DNA from: Treponemataceae bacterium
Lineage (GTDB): Bacteria > Spirochaetota > Spirochaetia > Treponematales > Treponemataceae
Assembly (NCBI GenBank): GCA_024685655.1
Contig: JAIKVO010000164.1
Span: 1 to 58,954 of the forward strand
Direction: 5' to 3'
DNA: 58,954 bases
In this document: positions 7,237-15,909 of the stretch, piece by piece
Position numbering within the stretch: the stretch's first letter is position 1
How the letters are laid out: each line of letters opens with the position of its first letter
Program-made: the position numbers and the translations under genes
Notes under the pieces: model-generated
What the model was told of the DNA's origin: nothing
The model's input: only the letters and a program-made list of their open reading frames with translations
Database searches by the model: none

Positions 7237-8998
7237 TGGCGGTCGTCGTCTCCTGGTTTTTGGGTTAGCTACAATCATCCTTTCGTCTTTATGTCTTTTC
7301 ACGCTAGTTTCTTGCGGAACTTTTTCCGGAGCACCGCGACTGATACCGGATTATACTGTCGAGCAGATACGTTACTCGGAAGCTCAGAATATCCGCCGTT
7401 CTATTTCCGATAAGCCGGTTTATTCTTTGTGGCTTGCATATCTTCTGCTCCAGAAAGATCCCGGTGACGATATACTGAACGTTCTTTTCGAAGATTGCGT
7501 AACATGCGTAAAATCAGAAATGGAAAAGGATGTTGCTGATTCGAAATGGTATGAAGCTGATAAACTGTGCAAAACGCTTGTATGTGTGTGCGGCTCAGAA
7601 GCAGTTTCTCAGGAACTCCAGACAACAATCCTTACAAATCTAGCTTCCAAAACTGTTGGAAACAAAGAACGCGTTGAAGCCAATATAGTAGATTTTTCGG
7701 AGATGACGGGAACAGAAAAGTCGGAGCCGGTACCTAAAACATCGGATTTTATAAAAGGAACGGTCACTGTTTGGGTTGATAAAGGTGTCACTGTACAAAA
7801 CAGGGTGGGGTACAACGAAATTGCGCTCGGTTCCGGTTTTTTCATTGACGAATCCGGATATATCATCACCAACTATCACGTTATTCAAAGCGAGGTTGAT
7901 CCGAAATATGAAGGTTTCTCGCGGCTTTACATAAAGCTTGCCGGAAAACCCGATGATCGCATACCGGCTAAAGTTATAGGTTGGGATGCGTCAGTTGATC
8001 TTGCGCTCATAAAAGCTGATGTAAAACCGGGGTTTGTGTTCCAGCTTGGTTCCGCGTCCGATTTGGAAATAGGTGACAGAATAATTGCAGTCGGTTCTCC
8101 GCTAGGTTTGGAGCATACTGTCACTTCTGGAATTATTTCTGCTGTAGCTCGTGATGTCGGGATGCCTGGTAAAGTCATACAGATTGATGCTGCCGTAAAC
8201 TCCGGGAATTCTGGCGGACCAGTAGTTGATGATGCTGGCAAAGTTCAGGGCGTTGTTTTTGCCGGTCTTATGCAGTATCAGGGACTTAATTTCGTAATAC
8301 CTGTCGAATCTCTGAAAGCAGAGCTTGCAGCGTTTTCTTGCGGCGGAGAAATCCTTCATCCATGGATCGGCATCGCAGGGCGGACAAAAAAAGTGTATCC
8401 GTCAGATGAAGAAGGAATAGGAGTGGAAGTCCTTTATGTTCTGCCGGCAGGAATTGCTGATTATGCAGGAATAAAACCAGGAGATGTTATCTGTTCGTTT
8501 GACGGTGTTCCTGTAAAAGATATGGATGAGCTTCACAATGCGATGATACCGTCCGGTACGGACCGCATTGTGGATATCGAGATACTTTCCGGCACCCCGG
8601 ACTCGTCCACAACGAACGCAACCGACGAAATCAAACCAGTCGCGACCGATCCCTTCCGCAGGTCTGTAAAAATCTATCTTGAGCAGCGGCCAGAATATCC
8701 CGGCTTTACTATATGCGAGAACGATCTGCTTTATAAAGCGTTTTATCCTGTTGTCGGCATGGAACTTGAACCGGTTTCTTCCTCGCGCAGAAAGTTCGCT
8801 GTGAAATCCGTCATAAAAGGCAGCATCGCTGATGAAAGCGGTTTTTCGGACGGGGATCCTGTGGAAATCATCTCTGCAGAACCTACTCCTGATAAAAGCT
8901 ATTTATACGTTGAAGTCTACGCGAAAAAAAGACGGAAAGGATATCTTGGCGTGACGCTCGGTTTCGCTGTTCCTCTGGACAGTACAAGCTTTTTCTAA
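7229..8998 (+). CDS. HtrA/DegQ-like serine protease lipoprotein with PDZ domain
   Basis: I place the start at the ATG at 7229, which overlaps the previous stop by 8 bases; it gives a 589-residue protein with a lipobox LVSC and Cys29 as the lipidated residue. The S1C protease domain has His217 (TNYHVI), Asp257 (ASVDLALIK) and Ser328 (NSGNSGGP), a complete catalytic triad. A PDZ domain follows (about 375-450, with YAGIKPGDVICSFDG), and a second PDZ-like module may lie near the C-terminus (IADESGFSDGDPVEI). An N-terminal helical region of about 150 residues precedes the protease and is not usual for DegP. Together with FtsH and the TPR protein it suggests an envelope proteostasis operon. Confidence 0.9.
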   Translation: MINGGRRLLVFGLATIILSSLCLFTLVSCGTFSGAPRLIPDYTVEQIRYSEAQNIRRSISDKPVYSLWLAYLLLQKDPGDDILNVLFEDCVTCVKSEMEKDVADSKWYEADKLCKTLVCVCGSEAVSQELQTTILTNLASKTVGNKERVEANIVDFSEMTGTEKSEPVPKTSDFIKGTVTVWVDKGVTVQNRVGYNEIALGSGFFIDESGYIITNYHVIQSEVDPKYEGFSRLYIKLAGKPDDRIPAKVIGWDASVDLALIKADVKPGFVFQLGSASDLEIGDRIIAVGSPLGLEHTVTSGIISAVARDVGMPGKVIQIDAAVNSGNSGGPVVDDAGKVQGVVFAGLMQYQGLNFVIPVESLKAELAAFSCGGEILHPWIGIAGRTKKVYPSDEEGIGVEVLYVLPAGIADYAGIKPGDVICSFDGVPVKDMDELHNAMIPSGTDRIVDIEILSGTPDSSTTNATDEIKPVATDPFRRSVKIYLEQRPEYPGFTICENDLLYKAFYPVVGMELEPVSSSRRKFAVKSVIKGSIADESGFSDGDPVEIISAEPTPDKSYLYVEVYAKKRRKGYLGVTLGFAVPLDSTSFF

Positions 8999-9002
8999 TA
9001 AA

Positions 9003-10817
9003 ATGACGCAAATGACAGATTTATCACTTAAGCGCAATTTTTGCATCGTTGCGCATATCGACCACGGAAAATCAACTCTTTCGGATCGTCTTATCCAAAA
9101 AGCTGCGATTATCGATGACAGGCAGTTTCAGAATCAAATTCTCGACAACATGGATATTGAACGCGAGCGCGGTATTACTATAAAAAGCCAGGCTGTTACG
9201 ATTCCATACACTGCGAAAGACGGAAAAACATATGAGCTTAATTTCGTAGATACGCCCGGTCATGTTGACTTTTCATATGAGGTATCACGCGCGATAGCTT
9301 CTTGCGAAGGCGCGCTTCTTCTTATTGATGCGTCGCAAGGAGTAGAGTCTCAAACTCTCTCGAATATGTACCTTGCTATGGAGCAGGATTTGGAGATTGT
9401 CCCTGTCGTGAACAAAATAGACCTTCCATCTGCGGATATTCCTTCTGTAAAACATCAGATTGACCACGACCTTGGGCTTGACCCGGACGGAGCTGTTCTT
9501 GTTTCCGCAAAAACTGGCGAGGGCGTTGATGAGCTTTTCGAGGCGATTGTAACGCGTATACCGTGCCCAAAAACGAACGATGACGGAAAGACACGAGCAT
9601 TGATATTCGACTGCCATTACGACCCGTACAGGGGCGTTGTCGTGCATCTGCGTATGATAGATGGCTGCATCAAGACTGGTCAGACAATCCGGCTTATGTC
9701 TTCCGGAGCAGATTACCGCGTCGAGCAAGTCGGTGTTTTCAAGATAAAACTTGAGGAAACAGGCGAGCTTTCTGCAGGTGATGTTGGATATATCATTGCG
9801 GGAATAAAGACAGTTTCCGATGTCCGCGTTGGTGAGACAGTCACGCTTGCGGATAACCCGGCAGAAGAGCCTCTTCCCGGTTTCAAGGATGTTAAGCCTG
9901 TAGTTTTTTCTTCAATTTACCCGATGGACTCAAACGATTACGAGGAGCTTAAAGACAGCATGGAGAAACTTAAGCTCAACGACGCGAGCCTTGTTTACGA
10001 AAAAGACTCATCTCTCGCTTTGGGCTACGGTTTCCGCTGCGGTTTCCTTGGGCTTCTTCACTTGGAAGTTGTACAGGAGCGGCTTGAGCGCGATTTTGAC
10101 CAGTCCGTTATTTTTACGGCCCCATCCGTCCGCTATCAGGTAACGCTTTCCAATGGAGAAGAATTCTTCGTCGATAATCCTGCGAACTATCCCGACGCAG
10201 GAAGACTAAAATCAGCAAAGGAGCCGTATATAAAGGCTTCTATCATCACGCCCGCGACGTATCTCGGTTCGATAATGTCGCTTTGCACCGAAAAACGCGG
10301 TGTCCAGGTGAATATGCAGTACCTTGATGAGAAGCGTGTCGAACTGATTTACGAAATGCCGCTTTCCGAAGTTCTTTTTGACTTTTACGACAGGCTCAAA
10401 AGTTACAGCCGTGGCTATGCATCGTTTGACTACGAAGTTATTGATATGCGCGAGACTGATCTTGTGAAAATCGATATTCTTCTCAACGGAAAAGGCGTGG
10501 ACGCGCTTTCACAGCTTTCATACAGAGGAAATGCCGTCGAGCGTGCGCGCCATGTCTGTGAGATGCTCAAAGGCGAAATAAGCCGCCAGCAGTTCAAAAT
10601 CGCAATTCAGGGTGCTATCGGCAGCCAGATTATCGCGCGCGAGACTGTTAATCCGGTGCGCAAGGACGTTCTTGCAAAGTGTTACGGTGGTGACATTACT
10701 CGAAAAAGGAAGCTTCTCGAAAAGCAAAAAGAGGGTAAAAAGCGCATGAAGCTTATCGGTGACGTTGAGTTGCCGCAGAGCGCGTTCCTCGCAGTATTGA
10801 AAACTAAAGAAGAGTAA
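9003..10817 (+). CDS. lepA: Elongation factor 4 (LepA)
   Basis: A translational GTPase that binds stalled or maturing ribosomes. The G1 motif AHIDHGKST is at residues 17-25, the switch region carries RERGITIKSQAV, G3 is DTPGH and G4 is NKID. The LepA-specific C-terminal domain is present (RKRKLLEKQKEGKKRMK near the end). The length of 604 residues is standard. The ATG lies five bases after the protease stop without a strong Shine-Dalgarno sequence, so it is probably translated by coupling in the ftsH operon; an alternative ATG lies four codons later. The gene ends the operon. Confidence 0.97.
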   Translation: MTQMTDLSLKRNFCIVAHIDHGKSTLSDRLIQKAAIIDDRQFQNQILDNMDIERERGITIKSQAVTIPYTAKDGKTYELNFVDTPGHVDFSYEVSRAIASCEGALLLIDASQGVESQTLSNMYLAMEQDLEIVPVVNKIDLPSADIPSVKHQIDHDLGLDPDGAVLVSAKTGEGVDELFEAIVTRIPCPKTNDDGKTRALIFDCHYDPYRGVVVHLRMIDGCIKTGQTIRLMSSGADYRVEQVGVFKIKLEETGELSAGDVGYIIAGIKTVSDVRVGETVTLADNPAEEPLPGFKDVKPVVFSSIYPMDSNDYEELKDSMEKLKLNDASLVYEKDSSLALGYGFRCGFLGLLHLEVVQERLERDFDQSVIFTAPSVRYQVTLSNGEEFFVDNPANYPDAGRLKSAKEPYIKASIITPATYLGSIMSLCTEKRGVQVNMQYLDEKRVELIYEMPLSEVLFDFYDRLKSYSRGYASFDYEVIDMRETDLVKIDILLNGKGVDALSQLSYRGNAVERARHVCEMLKGEISRQQFKIAIQGAIGSQIIARETVNPVRKDVLAKCYGGDITRKRKLLEKQKEGKKRMKLIGDVELPQSAFLAVLKTKEE

Positions 10818-11019
10818 TTTGATTTACATGGCGCGACGTATTTCTCAAGGCGGAAATGTAAGTAGTTCGTTCAGGCAAACAAATGCGTAGCCTGTATCAG
10901 TTTTCCGGTGTTTCGCACTTCGGCTCATCCGCCTCATTCCTTCGGGCGTTCGTTCCGCTTCGCCCTACGGAACGCGCTTCGCGCGGTGCTCCACCCCGGC
11001 GCATAGCTTATCGCGATGT
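10818..11019. repeat. GC-rich intergenic segment with short palindromes
   Basis: The gap between convergent lepA and the DUF115 gene is visibly richer in GC than its neighbours and carries several short palindromes: TTACAT (10824-10829) with ATGTAA (10856-10861), GTTCCG with CGGAAC around 10952-10973, and GCGCTTCGCGC. The words GTTCGTTCCGC and CGGTGCTC are shared with the gap at 3073-3100. I find no convincing ORF; the 82-residue frame in it is arginine-rich noise. It could be a decayed mobile element or a bidirectional 3' structure. Confidence 0.35.
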
Positions 11020-12774
11020 TTACGCTTTTCCCGCTTTTAGGAATACGTCCACTTCGGCTCTGATTCTGTTCAAAAAATCCTGTGTCATGCGGAATCCGGC
11101 GGCGCAATCCGGAAAATGCGCGTACAAGTAACCGCATTCACCAATTAGTTCTTCAAGTTCATTGTCATTTCGCGGCTTTTCGCTTCCTGTAAGAATCGCT
11201 TTTATGCGCAAAAGCTTTTTCATCTGATTTTCAACATATCCGCATTCAGCCTTCGCCGCCGGAGCCGCAAAAGCCGATTCCGCTTCGTTCTGTACGGTCT
11301 GTGGCAAGGCGGTTGGTTTTTGAGTGTTATGATTGATGGCGGCGCATCCGGCATGTACCACAAACTTTTCCGCTACTTCAAACATAACTTCCCGTGTAAT
11401 GCGCTGTATGCCGCTTTCCATACCTGAATCAGCACAGTCAAACAAATTGCTCACTTTTTCATACCGCTTTGCATAAAGCGCACCGTAACCGGAAAGCGCC
11501 GCATCTGTGTATTCAGTACGTCTAGCCTTACCGACAATCGTGTGTGCTGTATGATTGTATGCCGCCGCTGGAGTTCCGGCGGGTTTTCGTCTTTCTGCGG
11601 AAATAAGCTGTGATGTATGAGCCGGTGCGCCTTTGCAGTGCGTTTGTCCTGGAATAAACGAAAAGTCAAGTCCGCATACAAAAACTGGAGTTTCTTTTTT
11701 CCGTAAATAAAGTGCAGTTTCAACCGCATAGAGTCCGACGGAACCCAGCGGCGGAAAAACTGGAATCCCAAGTGAACGCGCCGCGTTCGTAAGCTCTTTC
11801 ATAAAAGGCAATGTGCAGTATTCTGAAAGAAAAAACGAAACATTGCCGCCGCAAAGACGTGTTACACGCGGGCGCGACGTTAAATCGGCAATCACATGAA
11901 TACCGGACTCCGCCGCGCCTATATACGCTTTTTCAATAGCCAGCTGACATTCAACTGCAACAACTGCATCGGGGCGTATTCTGCTCTGCAAAAGAGCTGG
12001 AAGGGCAGCGTCTACACACAGTATAAAAAAATTCTGTCTGTGCGCGGCGAGCTCAGGCAGCAACTTGTCTGTAGAAAGCCCAGCTCCAATAACAAGAATC
12101 GGCTTAGAAACAATATTTTTTTGAAGAAATTGGATATTATTGGTATATTTGAGATATTTGTAACTGTTGCTACAATCACCTTCGTGTGCTTCGAAATCTT
12201 GCGCATCATGAAAACCCTTCGCATCATTGCTGCCACAAACAGTTCCTTCAATCATCTTAACGTTTCTAATTATGTCGAGCGCGAACATCCGTCCCATGCG
12301 TGTAAGCGTTATATGGTTTTTCCAAAAAGTTTGTATAAAATTATCCACGTATTCAGTAACTTCCGTATACGCTTTTTCATTAAAAACAGTTCCTCCGCTC
12401 ATCTTTACGACGATTGCGCGTTTAAATGAGCCAGGGGGCGGCAATATTTCACGCCCATTCAAAATGTTCGCAATTTCTGACGGATTGTTAAGCAACACAG
12501 AAGAAATCTTTTTACCTTCAGTTTGAAAATGTTCCAAAAAAAACTCATGAAGATGTTTGTCAAAATCTATGGTAAGAATGTGGCATCCCGAAGGCAGTTT
12601 ATTAAAAAGTTCGGAAATGCCGTAACCCATAACAGGCGCGTAACACAATATAAGCGTATCTGGAAGCAACGTAAGTCCGTCTATAAATTTTAATACTGAG
12701 GCTTCCGGTGCATATTTGGAATAGAGGAATCTTTGTTTGTATAAAACGGAAAAACCCTGTTTGGCTTCTACCAT
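11020..12774 (-). CDS. MptE-like / motility accessory factor (DUF115) protein
   Basis: The central region (about residues 215-430 of the 584-residue product) matches the 6-hydroxymethylpterin-pyrophosphokinase MptE-like fold, the same family as the Maf flagellin-glycosylation proteins of Campylobacter: ILVIGAGLS, DAALPALLQSRIRPDAVVAVE, FPPLGSVG and VFVCGLDFSF. The N-terminal RFLYSKYAPEASV resembles the conserved entry motif of Maf proteins, so a start at or before the ATG at 12774 is needed; a TTG at 12846 is the only upstream option and overlaps the previous gene. No Shine-Dalgarno sequence is visible. The start codon lies in the loop of a perfect hairpin (12750-12785). A role in glycosylation of flagellar or surface proteins is inference. 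Confidence 0.75.
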   Translation of the reverse strand: MVEAKQGFSVLYKQRFLYSKYAPEASVLKFIDGLTLLPDTLILCYAPVMGYGISELFNKLPSGCHILTIDFDKHLHEFFLEHFQTEGKKISSVLLNNPSEIANILNGREILPPPGSFKRAIVVKMSGGTVFNEKAYTEVTEYVDNFIQTFWKNHITLTRMGRMFALDIIRNVKMIEGTVCGSNDAKGFHDAQDFEAHEGDCSNSYKYLKYTNNIQFLQKNIVSKPILVIGAGLSTDKLLPELAAHRQNFFILCVDAALPALLQSRIRPDAVVAVECQLAIEKAYIGAAESGIHVIADLTSRPRVTRLCGGNVSFFLSEYCTLPFMKELTNAARSLGIPVFPPLGSVGLYAVETALYLRKKETPVFVCGLDFSFIPGQTHCKGAPAHTSQLISAERRKPAGTPAAAYNHTAHTIVGKARRTEYTDAALSGYGALYAKRYEKVSNLFDCADSGMESGIQRITREVMFEVAEKFVVHAGCAAINHNTQKPTALPQTVQNEAESAFAAPAAKAECGYVENQMKKLLRIKAILTGSEKPRNDNELEELIGECGYLYAHFPDCAAGFRMTQDFLNRIRAEVDVFLKAGKA

Positions 12775-12785
12775 ACAGGGTTTTT
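12750..12785 (-). promoter_or_regulatory. Perfect hairpin holding the DUF115 start codon in its loop
   Basis: The arms AAAAACCCTGT (12750-12760) and ACAGGGTTTTT (12775-12785) are perfect 11-bp reverse complements around a 14-base loop. On the minus strand the loop begins with ATG, the probable start codon of the downstream gene (12774-12772). The stem lies 36 bases after the stop of the upstream SurA-like gene, so it also has the shape of an intrinsic terminator with U-rich 3' arm. It could be an attenuator, a terminator or a start-codon-presenting structure. Confidence 0.7.
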
Positions 12786-12820
12786 CGTTAAATTCTAAAT
12801 CAGTTGTCAAATCAGAATCA

Positions 12821-14359
12821 TTAGAGCATCTGTGCCCACAAATCAAGCACGTTGTTTGTTATATCACCGTTGCTCATCATAACTTGTTCGAATCCTTCCG
12901 TAACGAAATTGCGCACATAGTATTCATAATACTGATAGTCGGAGTCACCGGTCTCCTCTTCGTTGATTGTTTCGTTAAGAAGCTTGAGTATGATAATATT
13001 GTCTCCTACTGTTATAGGACTAGAGATTTCGTTTGGTTTAAGCGAGAATGCCATTCTGAAGAATGCCTCGCTTGTCTCAGCTCCAGAAAGTTCCGGGAAA
13101 TTCGAAAAAGGAAGTGTTCCAAGGAAGTTGTTGTTTCCGTAGTTGATAGCGAATTCAGGAAGTTCCTTTTTCTCTATTCCTGCGGCAGCAGCAGCTTCGT
13201 CAAAACCGATTGTTGCAGCATTCGTTGCAAAGTCTTGCGCAATTCCAGTGAAGTAATCATCAACAAGACCCTGCTCATTATAGCGGATATAGTTTTTAAC
13301 TACATCAAGTGTCTCTTCGTCTGAAAAATCAGAAACTGATGGAGCTTCGTCACATCTAAGAATGATATATCCTGTCGCAGTTTTTGTTACATCAGATATG
13401 GAACCAACCGCGAGTGATGTAACTTTTGTGAAATCCTCATCAGATGTAAGAATGTTTTTGAACTGATATGCATATTTGCTTGTAACTTTGCCGTTGTCAT
13501 CGCAGTATGCTTTTGAAGAAAGAGTCATTGCGGCATCATCGAAAACTATTTCGTTCTTATCGAGCTGATTCTTGATGTTTTTCAGCTCGCTCTCTTCTGT
13601 CGCTGTAATTGCAGAGAAGCTGTATTTTTTGAAAAGGTCAGCATTTGCGTTCGCGTAATCTATTGCTTTGTCATCCGGGTAGTTTGTCTTGGAGAAAGAG
13701 ACCATTTCAAAGGAGCGTGTCCGGTTTGTTAAGTCAATAAAGAATTTTCCTTCGTTGTTTGGAGTTTTAAGACCGTAAACCGTATTTGCGATATAATTTG
13801 TATCGAGTCCGAAATAATCTTCAACGAATCTGTTCGAGATATTTGCTTTAATGATTGATTCGCGAAGGCTCTTTTTGTATGTCTCTGTTGCTTCGCGGAA
13901 TGCCTTTGCGGAGTAGTTTCCGTTTTCATCAGTGAAGTATTGAATCATTTCGCGCTTTATTGCGTTCTCTGCAGGAACGTAACCACTGTCATTTACATAA
14001 TCGGTATACATCATATCAAGAACGACGGAGTTGAATGCACCCTGGAAAATTGAGTAGTAGTCAAACTGTGAAAGTGAAACTCCCTGTGCCTGTGCTTGCT
14101 GCTGATAATACTGTGCGTACTTCTGTACAGCTGCAAGATAGTCAGTGCCGTATCCATACTCAATTTTCTTGCCGTTGTAAGTACCTGCTACCGGATAATC
14201 CTGGCCGGAAGAGAATCCTCCGATACTCGGAACAAGTATAAAAACCACTGCGGAAAGTACAAGAATAAATATAGAGCCTGCGGTAAGCCAGATATTTTTT
14301 TTGCCTTTTCCTTCTTTCTTTTTATTTTCTTTTTCTAAATCTTTCTCTTTGGATGTCAT
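12821..14359 (-). CDS. Membrane-anchored SurA/PpiD-like chaperone
   Basis: The 512-residue product begins with a lysine-rich cytoplasmic segment, then one transmembrane anchor at about residues 30-50 (IWLTAGSIFILVLSAVVFILVP), then a periplasmic part. It resembles the SurA N-terminal chaperone domain (about 70-210, with VSLSQFDYYSIFQGAFNSVVLDMMY) followed by a divergent parvulin-type segment (about 240-360). The topology is that of PpiD, which helps proteins leaving the Sec channel. The start at 14359 has a GAAGGA ribosome-binding site, which favours it over the upstream frame. Whether the rotamase domain is active is unclear. Confidence 0.75.
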   Translation of the reverse strand: MTSKEKDLEKENKKKEGKGKKNIWLTAGSIFILVLSAVVFILVPSIGGFSSGQDYPVAGTYNGKKIEYGYGTDYLAAVQKYAQYYQQQAQAQGVSLSQFDYYSIFQGAFNSVVLDMMYTDYVNDSGYVPAENAIKREMIQYFTDENGNYSAKAFREATETYKKSLRESIIKANISNRFVEDYFGLDTNYIANTVYGLKTPNNEGKFFIDLTNRTRSFEMVSFSKTNYPDDKAIDYANANADLFKKYSFSAITATEESELKNIKNQLDKNEIVFDDAAMTLSSKAYCDDNGKVTSKYAYQFKNILTSDEDFTKVTSLAVGSISDVTKTATGYIILRCDEAPSVSDFSDEETLDVVKNYIRYNEQGLVDDYFTGIAQDFATNAATIGFDEAAAAAGIEKKELPEFAINYGNNNFLGTLPFSNFPELSGAETSEAFFRMAFSLKPNEISSPITVGDNIIILKLLNETINEEETGDSDYQYYEYYVRNFVTEGFEQVMMSNGDITNNVLDLWAQML

Positions 14360-14547
14360 AGATAATTCCTTCAATAAGATATTCTGATGCAGCAAAAATG
14401 TATTGAAACAGCTTGCCGACAATAACAACTGATTTTATCACTGTCATTTTCATGTGTCAACTGAAAGAATGTTTTGATATGTGGAATTTATGAAGAAAAC
14501 TCGGTGGAATTAGTTATTGGATTGTTTGGTTGTTGGAAAGGAAGCTT

Positions 14548-14590
14548 TTTTCCCATAAGAAACGATGATTTAATGCCTCTTATGGGAAAA
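14548..14590. other. 12-bp perfect inverted repeat between ankyrin and SurA-like genes
   Basis: TTTTCCCATAAG (14548-14559) and CTTATGGGAAAA (14579-14590) pair perfectly around a 19-base loop. It lies 18 bases beyond the ankyrin gene stop. The T run lies on the outer 5' side and A run on the 3' side on both strands, so it does not form a standard intrinsic terminator. An operator or an mRNA-stability element is possible. The remaining bases 14360-14547 show no gene. Confidence 0.55.
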
Positions 14591-14608
14591 TCATGGGTAA
14601 AGGCAAAA

Positions 14609-15523
14609 TTATTTGCTAAGAATAATCTCTTCCGCTGATTTATTGCCGTATGCTTTGGCTATGCCTAAAGCTGTTTTTCCGTCAGCTGATTTTGCGGCTC
14701 TTTTTGCTCCGGCATTAATAAGAAGCTTCAATGATTCTGTAGAATCGTTTGCGGCAGCATACATTAGCGCTGTATATCCGTAAGCGTCTGTTGCCTCAAG
14801 TTTTGCGTTTTCTTTTATAAGAAGCTTAAGTACATCGCAAGATTCTTTCTCGGCCGCGAACATCAGTGCAGTCTTGCAGATATCGTTCTTTCCATATGCG
14901 TCGTAAGTGTTTGAAATCCAGAAATTCGCTTCCTGTTCGCTTTCGTATGAAGGGGAGTGTGTCTTGGCGTCTACGTCTGCGCCATATGCAATAAGGACGT
15001 TAGCGGTGTTTTCCGCATCCCTTATCGCTGCCCACATTATTGCGGTTTTTCCATAATAATCAGCAGATTCAATGTCGGCTCCTTTGTCCAATAATACTCG
15101 TGCAATATAGGAAGAGTCCGTTTCTGTCGCTGTCATCAAAGCTGTCATGCCGATGTTGTTGCGGTTCTCAACGTCTGCGCCTGCATTCACAAGAAGCTCC
15201 AGCGAGTCTGAAGCTCCGAAAGCAGCCGCAATCATAAGAGCTGTGAAACCAGCCTCCTGTTTTGCCTCAAGATTTGCTCCGGCAATAACAAGAAGACTTA
15301 TCACGTCCTTTGAGTTATATCTTGCTGCCCACATTAATGAAGTCCAGCCGTAAGAATCTGCATCGTCAACGTTGGCTTTCTCAGCGATAAGCTTTGATGC
15401 TGTTTTGTAATCATTGTTTTTTGCGGCTTTCATGAGTTCCGTAAAGCCATTTTCACCTACAGTCTGGGCAGAAACAGCCACAAGAACGAAGACGAGAAGA
15501 ATTATTGTTATAGCTTTTTTCAT
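14609..15523 (-). CDS. Exported ankyrin-repeat protein
   Basis: The 304-residue product has a signal peptide (MKKAITIILLVFVLVAVSAQ) and then about seven to eight ankyrin repeats covering the rest of the chain, with repeated units of the form GxTALMxAAxxxxxxxxxxLLxxGA. One repeat near residues 185-205 carries an insertion (THSPSYESEQEANFWISNTY). Such proteins act as protein-binding scaffolds; the periplasmic location follows from the signal peptide. AGGAGG immediately upstream is a strong ribosome-binding site. It is transcribed away from tRNA-Asp. Confidence 0.88.
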   Translation of the reverse strand: MKKAITIILLVFVLVAVSAQTVGENGFTELMKAAKNNDYKTASKLIAEKANVDDADSYGWTSLMWAARYNSKDVISLLVIAGANLEAKQEAGFTALMIAAAFGASDSLELLVNAGADVENRNNIGMTALMTATETDSSYIARVLLDKGADIESADYYGKTAIMWAAIRDAENTANVLIAYGADVDAKTHSPSYESEQEANFWISNTYDAYGKNDICKTALMFAAEKESCDVLKLLIKENAKLEATDAYGYTALMYAAANDSTESLKLLINAGAKRAAKSADGKTALGIAKAYGNKSAEEIILSK

Positions 15524-15669
15524 AAAAGCCTCCTGATTATAGATTGCCTCTGATAATGTTCAAGGCAAGTAAAGAATAGCTCCAAGCATATATTGATGTG
15601 TCGCTAATCAAAGATTCTAAGGGGTAAAATTGGAATAGTCAACGAATATAAAATATTTTTTGTAATGTA

Positions 15670-15698
15670 TTGACATTTTTTTTTGAGTTTTATATAGT
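15670..15698 (+). promoter_or_regulatory. Sigma-70-type promoter of tRNA-Asp
   Basis: TTGACA (15670-15675), a 17-base spacer and TATAGT (15693-15698) place transcription start about 6 bases before the tRNA-Asp 5' end at 15711. This is the cleanest promoter in the window. Bases 15542-15669 upstream show no gene. Confidence 0.85.
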
Positions 15699-15710
15699 GA
15701 ACAGCGTCAC

Positions 15711-15784
15711 GGGGGCGTAGCGAAGCTGGTTATCGCGTCGGCCTGTCAAGCCGAAGATCGCGGGTTCAAGCCCCGTCGCTCCCG
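15711..15784 (+). tRNA. tRNA-Asp (anticodon GTC)
   Basis: The acceptor arms GGGGGCG (15711-15717) and CGCTCCC (15777-15783) pair with one G-T, and the discriminator is G. The anticodon stem TCGGC/GCCGA carries loop CTGTCAA, giving anticodon GTC (Asp). The T arm GCGGGTTCAAGCCCCGT is normal. CCA is not encoded. Confidence 0.96.
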
Positions 15785-15785
15785 C

Positions 15786-15816
15786 AAAAGCCCATCAGTT
15801 AGTGATGGGCTTTTTT
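15786..15816 (+). terminator. Rho-independent terminator after tRNA-Asp
   Basis: AAAAGCCCATCA (15786-15797) and TGATGGGCTTTT (15803-15814) pair perfectly around a 5-base loop and run into TTTTTT. It begins two bases after tRNA-Asp and lies only 20 bases before tRNA-Pro. Confidence 0.9.
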
Positions 15817-15836
15817 GTAGAATTATTCGTTTTTTA

Positions 15837-15909
15837 CGGGCAATAGCGCAGTTGGTAGCGCGCCAGGTTCGGGACTTGGAGGTCGCGGGTTCAAATCCCG
15901 CTTGCCCGA
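15837..15909 (+). tRNA. tRNA-Pro (anticodon CGG)
   Basis: The acceptor arms CGGGCAA (15837-15843) and TTGCCCG (15902-15908) pair, with discriminator A. The anticodon stem CCAGG/CTTGG carries the loop TTCGGGA, giving anticodon CGG (Pro). CCA is not encoded. The last 18 bases are duplicated about 97 bases downstream. A possible -10 TAGAAT lies at 15818-15823, but the matching -35 would fall inside the tRNA-Asp terminator, so expression may depend on read-through. Confidence 0.95.

Noticed and set aside
10883-11131. 82-residue plus-strand ORF after lepA
   Set aside because: Lies in a GC-rich palindromic gap, Arg/Ser/Pro-rich, no ribosome-binding site, and overlaps the end of the DUF115 gene.
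11896-12429. 177-residue plus-strand ORF inside the DUF115 gene
   Set aside because: Antisense to a gene with clear family motifs; sequence has no domain pattern or start signal.
12737-13324. 195-residue plus-strand ORF across the SurA-like gene 3' end
   Set aside because: Antisense shadow, cysteine-rich and without ribosome-binding site.
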